Shown here one piece after another: positions 1 to 5,322 of a stretch of 5,322 bases of DNA; the first letter of the stretch is position 1, and the number at the start of each line of letters is the position of its first letter. A program made the position numbers and the translations under genes. The notes under the pieces are model-generated. The model was not told where the DNA came from. It did no database searches and saw nothing but the letters and a program-made list of their open reading frames with translations. The stretch is from Hyphomonadaceae bacterium UBA5336 (GTDB lineage Bacteria; Pseudomonadota; Alphaproteobacteria; Caulobacterales; Hyphomonadaceae), in NCBI GenBank assembly GCA_002408125.1, contig DHQO01000014.1:1-5322 (forward strand). The letters run 5' to 3'.

Positions 1-4
1 AAGA

Positions 5-89
5 TGGTGCGGATGAGAGGACTCGAACCTCCACGCCTCGCGGCGCTGGAACCTAAATCCAGTGCGTCTACCAATTCCGCCACATCCGC
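5..89 (-). tRNA. tRNA-Leu, anticodon UAG
   Basis: The minus strand folds into a complete 85-nt class II tRNA that decodes the leucine codon CUA (and probably other CUN codons). The 7-bp acceptor stem pairs GCGGATG (89-83) with CATCCGC (15-9). The anticodon stem CTGGA/TCCAG encloses the loop TTTAGGT, giving anticodon TAG at 55-53. The long variable arm CGCC-GCGA-GGCG typical of tRNA-Leu is present, followed by a T arm with the loop TTCGAGT. Base A8 is the discriminator, as expected for leucine tRNAs, and the 3' CCA (7-5) is encoded in the DNA. It lies 42 bases after the nnr stop on the same strand. Any terminator would lie beyond the window edge. Confidence 0.97.
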
Positions 90-106
90 ACACCGGTAGA
101 GCGCGG

Positions 107-135
107 GAGATACGCGCGGGCGGCGGGAAACTCAA
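107..135 (-). promoter_or_regulatory. Candidate promoter of tRNA-Leu
   Basis: On the minus strand, TTGAGT (135-130, preceded by C to give the alphaproteobacterial-like CTTGAG) is followed after exactly 17 bases by TATCTC (112-107). Transcription would start near 100, about ten bases before the mature tRNA 5' end at 89. The stretch between the -10 box and the start is very G+C rich, a feature of stringently controlled stable-RNA promoters. The -35 box overlaps the nnr stop codon (134-132). Each hexamer matches the consensus only in part, so this rests mainly on spacing and position; read-through from nnr is the alternative. Confidence 0.42.
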
Positions 136-1574
136 GCGCCGGACGTGTGAAGGCCCTGCAGAACGGCGGGCATCATGTCGGGCAGGTCCGTTGCGATGAG
201 GCCCGGGCCGAAGCGCAGGCCGGCATCGCCATGCATCCAGGCAGCGGCACTGGCGGCCTCGAAGGCGTCCATGCCCTGAGCGAGAAGGCCGCCGATGAGG
301 CCGGCCAGCACGTCCCCGCTGCCGGCGGTGGCGAGCCAGGGCGAGGCATGGGTGTTGACCCGGACGCGCCCGTCCGGTGCCGCGATCACCGTGTCGGGCC
401 CTTTGAGCAGTACCACGCAGCCGGCCATCTCGGCGGCCTCTCGCGCGGCGAGGATGCGGTTGTCGGCGCTCATCTCAAGGTCCCCGAAGAGGCGGCGGAA
501 CTCGCCCGGATGAGGGGTGAGCACATCATTGGGGCGCAGGAGGTCGAACAGTTCGCCGGGGTCGTCCTTGAACACGGTGAGTGCATCGGCATCCAGCACG
601 GCATCCGCCGAGGCGCCGAGCACGCCATAGACATTGTCACGCGTGTCGTCATTGATGCCCGCCGCCGGACCGATCACGACAGCGTCGGCCTCCTCGGCCT
701 CGGCGGCGATATCCTCGGCGCCGTCGAAAGCACTGACCATCTCGGCGGTGACCTGGCTCGCTACCACCAGTTTCGCCGAGGGCGGGCAGAGCAGCGTCAC
801 CAGCCCGGCTCCGACGCGCAGGCCCGCGCGCGCGGCAAGACGCCCTCCCCCCGTCTTCGACACCCCACCCGTCACGACGAGCAGATGGCCGCGCCGATGC
901 TTGTGGGTGGAAAGCTCCGGCCAGGGCAAAAGCGTGTGCCAGTCTTCCGGTTGGTTCTTGGCGCAATCGGTCTCGATCGGTACGCCGATATCGGCGACGA
1001 TCACCTCGCCACAGGCCGGGCGGCTGATGGCGAGCACATGGGCCGGGCGCAGGGCCTGGAAGGTGACGGTGAGCTGCGCCACAAAGGCCGCGCCGGCTGC
1101 CTTGCCCGTCAGCCCGTTGATGCCCGAGGGCACATCCACGCTGACCACCCTGCCGCCTTCCTGGGCGAGCGTGGCGGCGGCCCCGTCCAGCCCGCGCGAA
1201 AGGCCGGCGCCATAAAGGGCATCGAGCGTGATGTCATGGCCGGAGCCGATGGCGGCATTCAGCGGGCGCACCGGCCCGGTCCAGTCCGCAGCAGCTTGGG
1301 CGGCATCCCCGCTGAGCGTGGCCGCATCCACCGCGCAGAAAACATCCACCTCCCGGCCAAGCCCGGCGAGCGCACGCGCGGCCACGAAGCCGTCCCCGCC
1401 ATTGCCGCCCGGCCCGGCGAGGATCCGCACGCGGCCTTCGGGAAAGCGGCGATGGAGATGGGCGGCAACCGCGCTGCCGGCCCGCTGCATCAGCGCATAA
1501 CCGCGCGTGCCACGGGCAATCTCGCGCGCTTCGGCTTCGCGCATCTCGTCAGGGGTGAGAATGGGCCGGTACAT
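132..1574 (-). CDS. nnr: Bifunctional NAD(P)HX epimerase / ADP-dependent NAD(P)HX dehydratase
   Basis: This cytosolic metabolite-repair enzyme (480 aa) restores hydrated NADH and NADPH: the N-terminal half interconverts R- and S-NAD(P)HX, and the C-terminal half dehydrates the S form using ADP. The YjeF_N-type epimerase domain spans about residues 1-205, with the nucleotide loop GPGGNGGDG at 54-62, DALYGAGLSRGL at 118-129 and DVPSG at 147-151. The ribokinase-like dehydratase domain spans about 222-475, with KHRRGHLLVVTGG at 225-237, TPHPGEF at 353-359, LKGPDTV at 390-396 and AGSGD at 417-421, where Asp421 is the expected catalytic residue. The length suits the fused form known from E. coli YjeF/NnrD. 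The usual GNNGGDG loop reads GGNGGDG here. The start gives the expected short lead into LTPDEM; the Shine-Dalgarno sequence is weak. It lies 42 bases after coq4 on the same strand, suggesting cotranscription. Confidence 0.95.
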   Translation of the reverse strand: MYRPILTPDEMREAEAREIARGTRGYALMQRAGSAVAAHLHRRFPEGRVRILAGPGGNGGDGFVAARALAGLGREVDVFCAVDAATLSGDAAQAAADWTGPVRPLNAAIGSGHDITLDALYGAGLSRGLDGAAATLAQEGGRVVSVDVPSGINGLTGKAAGAAFVAQLTVTFQALRPAHVLAISRPACGEVIVADIGVPIETDCAKNQPEDWHTLLPWPELSTHKHRRGHLLVVTGGVSKTGGGRLAARAGLRVGAGLVTLLCPPSAKLVVASQVTAEMVSAFDGAEDIAAEAEEADAVVIGPAAGINDDTRDNVYGVLGASADAVLDADALTVFKDDPGELFDLLRPNDVLTPHPGEFRRLFGDLEMSADNRILAAREAAEMAGCVVLLKGPDTVIAAPDGRVRVNTHASPWLATAGSGDVLAGLIGGLLAQGMDAFEAASAAAWMHGDAGLRFGPGLIATDLPDMMPAVLQGLHTSGA

Positions 1575-1590
1575 CGGGCCACTTAGCCCG
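1575..1590 (-). other. Small hairpin abutting the nnr start codon
   Basis: The arms CGGGC (1575-1579) and GCCCG (1586-1590) flank a six-base loop, so the mRNA can form a 5-bp GC hairpin ending one base before the nnr ATG. No good Shine-Dalgarno sequence is visible in the 42-base gap. The hairpin would cover the place where one should be, which is compatible with weak translation or coupling to coq4. A stem this short can occur by chance in G+C-rich DNA. Confidence 0.3.
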
Positions 1591-1616
1591 CATCCCGGCC
1601 CGGCTTCAATCGCCGA

Positions 1617-2381
1617 TCAGGCGGCGGCCAGCAACTCCTGGGCATTGCCGAGCTGGGAGATCTGGGCAATGGCGCGCTGATAGGCCTCCGGCTTTGCGAT
1701 GTTCAGGCGCTCGCGCGCCTCCGCCAGGGGCAGTTTCATCAGCTCGACCATGTCTTCCTGAATGATCGGTGAGGCCGCCTTGCCGTGGCGCAGGCCTTCA
1801 CGGAAACAGGCCATGACGTCGATTTCTCGCGGCATGGATTTGCGGATCTGCCGGCAACCCATATAGGAAATGAAGATCAGCCCGTTGCCCTTGTGCTGAC
1901 CATAGGTAAAGCCCAGCAGGGCTGCTTCGCCCAGTGCATCGCGGCCATATCCGGTCAGAACGTGGAAAAGATCATGGGTATCGCGCAGGCGATTGCCGAA
2001 CCATTCCACCGTGTCATCATAGTGATCGCGGAAGAACTTCTCCGATTCCTCGACCAATCCCTGCGCCGTAAGACCCTCGCGGCGCATGAAGCGCAGATAG
2101 GCCTGGCCGACGCTGTCTTCCGGCAGGGGCTCGATCCAGGAATGGTCATCCAGAACCGGCGCGAGCATGCGGCACTCTGCCAGACGAGCCTGCCCCTTCT
2201 CCGTTTCCAGAAAGGAATCAAGAAGGTGCAGGACATTCCTGCCGTTCAGGGCTTCGATAATATGGAACACCTGCTCGGTGTCTTCCTTGTTCGCAATCAG
2301 CCGGCGCATCCGCGACATGGCCTTGAACGGCTTGAAGCGCGGCATGGGGCGATCAGGATGAACATAAGGCGATGCGGACAT
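1617..2381 (-). CDS. coq4: Coq4-family ubiquinone biosynthesis protein
   Basis: This 254-residue protein belongs to the Coq4 family. It carries the signature HDxxH-x11-E: His136, Asp137, His140 and Glu152, with exactly eleven residues between His140 and Glu152, which is the family's metal site. The N-terminal half (about 25-130) is predicted to be helical, as in known Coq4 folds. Eukaryotic COQ4 is needed for coenzyme Q synthesis and has been linked to oxidative decarboxylation at ring carbon C1; the same role here is inferred. No signal peptide or membrane segment is visible, so it probably works at the inner face of the cytoplasmic membrane. The ATG at 2381 is supported by the Shine-Dalgarno GGAGG (2396-2392) about nine bases upstream; a later Met13 is possible. 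It is divergent from glnB and upstream of nnr, with which it probably forms an operon. Confidence 0.9.
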   Translation of the reverse strand: MSASPYVHPDRPMPRFKPFKAMSRMRRLIANKEDTEQVFHIIEALNGRNVLHLLDSFLETEKGQARLAECRMLAPVLDDHSWIEPLPEDSVGQAYLRFMRREGLTAQGLVEESEKFFRDHYDDTVEWFGNRLRDTHDLFHVLTGYGRDALGEAALLGFTYGQHKGNGLIFISYMGCRQIRKSMPREIDVMACFREGLRHGKAASPIIQEDMVELMKLPLAEARERLNIAKPEAYQRAIAQISQLGNAQELLAAA

Positions 2382-2422
2382 GTCGTTTGATCCTCCGCTT
2401 TCACCTTAGCAAAACCTGCTCG

Positions 2423-2453
2423 ACAAAACAATGACGCCAGCGTCATCTTTTGT
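2423..2453. repeat. 31-bp near-palindrome, probable operator
   Basis: The core ATGACGC-CA-GCGTCAT (2431-2446) has 7-bp perfect arms. It is flanked by a second matched pair, ACAAAA (2423-2428) and TTTTGT (2448-2453), offset by a single base. It lies about 45-70 bases upstream of the coq4 start and well upstream of glnB, where an operator or activator site would sit. The symmetry fits a dimeric helix-turn-helix regulator. Read rightward it also resembles a short hairpin followed by CTTTTG, so a weak terminator cannot be fully excluded, although no rightward transcript is expected to arrive there. Confidence 0.5.
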
Positions 2454-2579
2454 GCGCTCAATCTCTGTGCGCCATTGCCCAAACATCGGGCGCACGGTTC
2501 GCGAAGCAGGCGAGTTGAGCCGCGAGCCATGGCGAGCCCGCATTCGGGTGATAAGCGAAAGGAAAGTTAACCCAGATGC

Positions 2580-2584
2580 GGGAG
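2580..2584 (+). promoter_or_regulatory. Shine-Dalgarno site that fixes the glnB start at GTG
   Basis: GGGAG ends six bases before the GTG at 2591. The in-frame ATG at 2576 has only AGGA (2560-2563) twelve bases away, which is too far. Starting at the GTG gives the normal 112-residue PII protein; the ATG would add five residues that family members lack. Confidence 0.75.
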
Positions 2585-2590
2585 ACCCGG

Positions 2591-2929
2591 GTGAAAAAAT
2601 TAGAAGCCATCGTGAAACCTTTTAAACTCGATGATGTAAAAGAAGCACTGCACGGCATTGGCCTGCAGGGCATGACCGTTGTCGAAGCCAAAGGCTTCGG
2701 CCGCCAGCGCGGCCACACGGAACTCTATCGCGGCGCTGAGTATGTCGTTGATTTCCTGCCCAAGCTGAAAATCGAACTGATCATTCCCGACGCCGATGTC
2801 GAGAAGGCCGTGGAAGCCATTTCCAAGGCCGCCCAGACCGGCAAGATCGGCGATGGCAAGATCTTCATTTCTGATATGACAGACGCGGTGCGGATCCGCA
2901 CCGGCGAGCGCGGCGACCTCGCGCTCTGA
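2591..2929 (+). CDS. glnB: Nitrogen regulatory protein PII (GlnB)
   Basis: This small cytosolic trimeric signal protein binds ATP/ADP and 2-oxoglutarate and, after uridylylation by GlnD, reports nitrogen status to the GlnE adenylyltransferase and the NtrB kinase. From the GTG start it is exactly 112 aa, the family length. The N-terminus KKLEAIVKPFKLDDVKEAL is typical. The T loop (about 37-55) contains Gln39 and the uridylylation target Tyr51 within YRGAEY (46-51). The B loop TGKIGDGKIF (83-92) and Arg101/Arg103 form the nucleotide and phosphate contacts. Lys3, Val52 and Asp54 favour GlnB over GlnK, as does its position directly before glnA rather than amtB. It is the first gene of a glnBA operon. 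A few bases upstream, an ATG at 2576 could add five residues but is poorly placed for its ribosome site. Confidence 0.96.
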   Translation: MKKLEAIVKPFKLDDVKEALHGIGLQGMTVVEAKGFGRQRGHTELYRGAEYVVDFLPKLKIELIIPDADVEKAVEAISKAAQTGKIGDGKIFISDMTDAVRIRTGERGDLAL

Positions 2930-2963
2930 TGCCAGCTCGTCAGAACGACGAACCTCAATCCCA

Positions 2964-3014
2964 CAGGTCAGGCGTCGAAAGTCGCCTGGCCAGTGCCGCA
3001 TGAAACACCTGACC
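2964..3014 (+). other. Alternative RNA hairpins in the glnB-glnA spacer
   Basis: Two stems compete for the same bases. Stem A pairs CAGGCG (2969-2974) with CGCCTG (2983-2988) around an eight-base loop. Stem B pairs GGTCAGG (2966-2972) with CCTGACC (3008-3014), ending 19 bases before the glnA Shine-Dalgarno. They share bases 2969-2972 and so cannot form together. The 8-bp palindrome CTGGCCAG (2986-2993) lies between. Neither stem has a U tract, so these are not terminators. A role in mRNA processing, stability or glnA translation is inference only. Confidence 0.35.
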
Positions 3015-3033
3015 AACACCCAAGAGACCGAAT

Positions 3034-3039
3034 GGAGGG
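3034..3039 (+). promoter_or_regulatory. Strong glnA ribosome binding site
   Basis: GGAGGG lies nine bases before the ATG at 3049, a near-complete match to the 16S rRNA anti-Shine-Dalgarno. It supports the 467-residue reading of GlnA and high translation, as expected of an abundant enzyme. The ATG at 3032 just in front is out of frame. Confidence 0.8.
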
Positions 3040-3048
3040 CTGTCGCCT

Positions 3049-4452
3049 ATGTCTGAAGAAATTCTGAAGAAGATCCAGGACGAGAATGTCGAGTTCGTGG
3101 ATCTGCGCTTCACCGACCCGCGCGGGAAACTGCAACACGTTACCTTCGATAAATCCCTGATCGATGCCGATCTGTTCGCCGACGGCACCATGTTTGACGG
3201 CTCCTCGATTGCAGGCTGGAAGGCCATCAACGAGTCCGACATGGTCCTGATGCCCGATCCGGACACGGCCTTCATCGATCCGTTCTGCCAACAGACCACA
3301 ATGTCGATCTTCTGCGACATTCTCGACCCGATGAGCGGAGAGGCCTATGGCCGCGACCCGCGCACCACGGCCAAGAAGGCCGAGGCCTACCTGAAATCCA
3401 CCGGTGTCGGTACGACCGCCTATTTCGGCCCGGAAGCCGAGTTCTTCGTGTTCGACGATGTGCGCTGGTCCACCAAGCCGCACAAGACCGGCTACGAATT
3501 CGACTCCACCGAGTTGCCGGCCAATACCGACCGCGTTTACGAGACCGGGAATATGGGCCACCGCCCGGGTCCGAAGGGCGGCTACTTCCCCGTCCCGCCG
3601 GTCGACAGCGAGCAGGACATGCGCTCGGAAATGCTCTCCATCATGGGCGATATTGGCCTGGAGCCGGAAAAGCACCACCACGAGGTGGCCCCGGCCCAGC
3701 ACGAACTCGGCATGAAGTTCTCCACGCTGACCGTGATGGCCGACCGCCTGCAGCTCTACAAATATGTGATCCACAATGTGGCCGCCAGCTATGGCAAGAC
3801 GGCCACCTTCATGCCGAAGCCCTATTTCGGCGATAACGGTTCGGGCATGCACGTGCACCAGTCGATCTGGAATGGCGGCTCGCCGCTGTTTGCCGGCGAC
3901 CTGTATGCCGGCCTGTCGGAGCAGTGCCTGTTCTATATCGGCGGCATCATCAAGCATGCGCGCGCCCTGAACGCGATCACCAACCCGTCCACCAACTCCT
4001 ACAAGCGTCTGGTGCCGGGCTACGAAGCCCCTGTCATGCTGGCCTATTCGGCCCGCAACCGGTCGGCCTCGATCCGTATCCCCTACTCCACCAGCCCGAA
4101 AGGCAAGCGCATCGAGACCCGCTTCCCGGATCCGGCGGCGAACCCCTATCTCGCCTTCGCGGCCCTGCTGATGGCCGGTCTCGACGGCATCGAGAACCAG
4201 ATCCATCCGGGCGACGCCATGGACAAGGACCTCTACGACCTGCCGCCGGAAGAGGCTGCCTCGATCCCGCAGGTCTGCGGCTCGCTGCGTGACGCGCTGT
4301 CCGCACTCGACGCCGACCGCAGCTTCCTGACCAAGGGCAACGTCATGGATGACGATCAGATCGATGCCTATATCGACCTGAAAATGGAAGACGTCATGCG
4401 TTACGAAACCCACCCCCACCCGGTGGAATTCGAGATGTACTACAAGGTCTGA
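3049..4452 (+). CDS. glnA: Glutamine synthetase, type I-beta
   Basis: This enzyme joins ammonia to glutamate at the expense of ATP to make glutamine, the main entry of nitrogen at low ammonia; GSI forms a cytosolic dodecamer. At 467 aa it is within two residues of the E. coli enzyme. Visible active-site residues include Asp50 in FDGSS, metal ligands Glu129, Glu131, Glu212, Glu219, His268 and Glu356, the flap Glu326 in NPSTNSYKRLVPGYEAP, and Arg338 and Arg358. The ATP-site motif KPYFGDNGSGMHVH is at 257-270. Tyr396 in DKDLYDLPPEE is the adenylylation site that marks GSI-beta, so GlnE, controlled by PII, should switch the enzyme. The 119-base gap from glnB holds no clear promoter, suggesting cotranscription. 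The coding sequence looks intact. Confidence 0.98.
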   Translation: MSEEILKKIQDENVEFVDLRFTDPRGKLQHVTFDKSLIDADLFADGTMFDGSSIAGWKAINESDMVLMPDPDTAFIDPFCQQTTMSIFCDILDPMSGEAYGRDPRTTAKKAEAYLKSTGVGTTAYFGPEAEFFVFDDVRWSTKPHKTGYEFDSTELPANTDRVYETGNMGHRPGPKGGYFPVPPVDSEQDMRSEMLSIMGDIGLEPEKHHHEVAPAQHELGMKFSTLTVMADRLQLYKYVIHNVAASYGKTATFMPKPYFGDNGSGMHVHQSIWNGGSPLFAGDLYAGLSEQCLFYIGGIIKHARALNAITNPSTNSYKRLVPGYEAPVMLAYSARNRSASIRIPYSTSPKGKRIETRFPDPAANPYLAFAALLMAGLDGIENQIHPGDAMDKDLYDLPPEEAASIPQVCGSLRDALSALDADRSFLTKGNVMDDDQIDAYIDLKMEDVMRYETHPHPVEFEMYYKV

Positions 4453-4480
4453 GGCTGGGGGGCTTTTCAGACCTTTGGAG

Positions 4481-4510
4481 AGCGGCCCGGAGCGATCCGG
4501 GCCGTTTTTC
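4481..4510 (+). terminator. Intrinsic terminator of the glnBA operon
   Basis: An 8-bp all-GC stem, CGGCCCGG (4483-4490) with CCGGGCCG (4497-4504), closes a six-base loop and is followed at once by TTTTT (4505-4509). Two further weak pairs may extend the base. It begins 28 bases after the glnA stop, the usual distance, and separates glnBA from the lipoprotein gene. Confidence 0.93.
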
Positions 4511-4543
4511 GTTTCAGGCCACTGACATTGGCGCCTTTATTTC

Positions 4544-4613
4544 GCCCTGCCGGCCCGGCATGCAGGGACTGCAAACCTTTGTCTGCCAGGTTCGCCCAAC
4601 CCTGCCCTGCCGG
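4544..4613 (+). repeat. 10-bp direct repeat in the lipoprotein gene leader
   Basis: GCCCTGCCGG occurs at 4544-4553 and again, identically, at 4604-4613; the second copy includes the first two bases of the Shine-Dalgarno sequence of the next gene. The first copy also contributes to a possible hairpin, CCCTGC (4545-4550) with GCAGGG (4562-4567). The function is unknown, and C-rich sequence makes chance recurrence plausible. Confidence 0.35.
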
Positions 4614-4623
4614 AGCCCTCCAG

Positions 4624-5250
4624 ATGCGCCTCATCGCCCTGGCCCTTGTCATGACCATCCTGGCGGCAGGGCTGCTGGTGTCCTCGTGCCAGACCGCGCC
4701 GCCGGACTGGCGCGAGCAGGCCGATCTCTGCGATATCTTCGATGACCGGAAGAACTGGTACCGCGCCGCGGCCGAGGCCGAGCGCGACTGGGGCACGCCC
4801 ATCGCCCTGCAAATGGCAATCATGCAGGCCGAAAGCAGTTTCGATTCCGATGCCCGCCCGGCGCGCAACCGGATCTTTTTCGGTCTCATCCCCGCTGGCC
4901 GGCCGACCTCAGCTTATGGATACGCCCAAGCCGTCAACACCACCTGGGAAACCTACAAGCGCGCCAGCGGCAATAATGGCGCCGAGCGCGACGACTTCGA
5001 TGATGCGGCCGACTTCATCGCCTGGTATGGCAGCGAAACCCGGCGCCAGACCGGCGTGCCCTTCAGCGACGGGCGCGGCCACTATCTGGCCTATCACCAA
5101 GGCTGGAACGGCTATCGCAGCGGGCGCTGGCGCAGCAATGACTGGCTGGTGCGCAAATCGGCCAGCGTCGGCGAGACGGCAGCGCGCTATGACCGCCAGC
5201 TGGACCGCTGCGAAGACAGCCTGAAGCGCGACTGGATCCCGTTCTTCTAG
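4624..5250 (+). CDS. Small lipoprotein with a transglycosylase SLT-like domain
   Basis: This is a predicted 208-residue lipoprotein that probably cleaves or binds peptidoglycan in the periplasm. A short positive N-terminus and hydrophobic stretch (about 3-18) end in the lipobox VSSC with Cys22 as the lipidated residue; Gln23 is not Asp, so outer-membrane sorting is expected. The mature part has the order of a family-1-like lytic transglycosylase: Glu70 in MQAESSFD as the likely catalytic acid, GYAQ at 99-102 followed by TTWETYK, and AYHQGWNGY at 156-164. Cys36 and Cys196 could form a disulphide. The ATG at 4624 has GGAG (4612-4615) eight bases upstream and places the signal peptide correctly. 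An in-frame TTG at 4528 would add 32 residues with no signal character. Its transcription must start after the glnA terminator. The exact subfamily and activity are unproven. Confidence 0.85.
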   Translation: MRLIALALVMTILAAGLLVSSCQTAPPDWREQADLCDIFDDRKNWYRAAAEAERDWGTPIALQMAIMQAESSFDSDARPARNRIFFGLIPAGRPTSAYGYAQAVNTTWETYKRASGNNGAERDDFDDAADFIAWYGSETRRQTGVPFSDGRGHYLAYHQGWNGYRSGRWRSNDWLVRKSASVGETAARYDRQLDRCEDSLKRDWIPFF

Positions 5251-5322
5251 AGCCTTTTCTGCTCAATTCGAGCCGCTTGACCGCTGGAATTTTTCGTCAG
5301 GGCTAGGCGCGTGAAGTTCGGC
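5251..5322. other. Terminal non-coding stretch
   Basis: No terminator hairpin longer than 4 bp follows the lipoprotein stop. TTGACC (5277-5282) resembles a -35 box but no good -10 box follows it. A GTG at 5311, eight bases after AGGG, could begin a further gene running out of the window, but only four codons are visible. Confidence 0.25.

Larger units (their letters stand above)
2382..2590. promoter_or_regulatory. Shared control region between divergent coq4 and glnB
   Basis: These 209 non-coding bases must hold the start signals for both the leftward coq4-nnr unit and the rightward glnBA operon. They contain a near-perfect palindrome (2423-2453), a TGTGCGC direct repeat (2451-2457 and 2466-2472), an inverted pair GTGCGCC/GGCGCAC (2467-2473 and 2489-2495), the 8-bp palindrome TTCGCGAA (2498-2505) and repeated GCGAG words (2510-2538). 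I could not find a convincing sigma-70 or sigma-54 promoter or a consensus NtrC site. The density of symmetrical elements suggests transcription-factor binding, but no factor can be named. Confidence 0.6.

Noticed and set aside
101..117. GCGCG/CGCGC hairpin between nnr and the tRNA gene as a terminator
   Set aside because: It has a five-base stem with no T tract on the minus strand, and it overlaps the candidate tRNA promoter.
147..1586. A 479-codon open frame opposite nnr
   Set aside because: It mirrors the nnr coding strand in G+C-rich DNA. Its translation is low-complexity, rich in Gly, Ala, Arg and His, with no recognisable domain, while the nnr frame has clear motifs throughout.
1785..2390. 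A 201-codon open frame opposite coq4
   Set aside because: It is a shadow frame; the coq4 frame holds the complete HDxxH-x11-E signature and has a good ribosome site.
2403..2431. TTGTTT-17-TAAGGT as a minus-strand promoter for coq4
   Set aside because: Each hexamer matches at only three positions, and transcription would start at the Shine-Dalgarno sequence itself, leaving almost no leader.
2488..2503. Sigma-54-like GG-N10-GC pair upstream of glnB
   Set aside because: GG and GC have the right spacing, but several flanking consensus bases are wrong (no TGGCAC, no TTGC). Such pairs are common by chance in G+C-rich DNA.
2968..4419. A 483-codon open frame opposite glnA
   Set aside because: It is the antisense shadow of a strongly conserved gene. 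It has no family motifs, and it would run through the glnA ribosome site and the glnB-glnA spacer.
4528..4623. Extended N-terminus of the lipoprotein from a TTG at 4528
   Set aside because: It would bury the signal peptide 32 residues inside and has no ribosome site; the ATG at 4624 has GGAG at good spacing.

Overview
This window looks like chromosomal DNA from an alphaproteobacterium. The G+C content is high. The operon order glnB-glnA, a bacterial Coq4-family gene for ubiquinone synthesis, and a two-domain NAD(P)HX repair enzyme close to glnB all fit that class. A Caulobacterales/Maricaulales-type lineage is my guess, but nothing here proves it. No mobile element, CRISPR array, phage gene or sign of recent transfer is visible, and the region reads as ordinary core genome.

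Layout. Reading leftward on the minus strand from about 2400 are coq4 (1617-2381), the NAD(P)HX epimerase/dehydratase gene nnr (132-1574) and tRNA-Leu with anticodon UAG (5-89). A promoter-like sequence for the tRNA overlaps the nnr stop codon. Reading rightward from the shared 209-base control region (2382-2590) are glnB (GTG start at 2591, 112 codons) and glnA (3049-4452). They are separated by a 119-base spacer that can fold in two mutually exclusive ways. A strong intrinsic terminator (4481-4510) closes that operon. A monocistronic gene for a small lipoprotein with a transglycosylase (SLT) fold follows (4624-5250). The last 72 bases hold no gene I can support.

How the genes work together. 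GlnB is the PII sensor of 2-oxoglutarate, ATP/ADP and glutamine status, and glnA encodes the adenylylatable glutamine synthetase (GSI-beta) whose activity PII controls through GlnE. The PII uridylylation tyrosine (Tyr51) and the synthetase adenylylation tyrosine (Tyr396) are both present, so the classical cascade appears intact. The two minus-strand proteins serve redox metabolism: Coq4 in making ubiquinone, Nnr in repairing damaged NAD(P)H. The lipoprotein probably acts on peptidoglycan in the periplasm.

I found no clearly new biological system. The points most worth a second look are the symmetrical elements packed into the coq4/glnB control region and the alternative hairpins between glnB and glnA.
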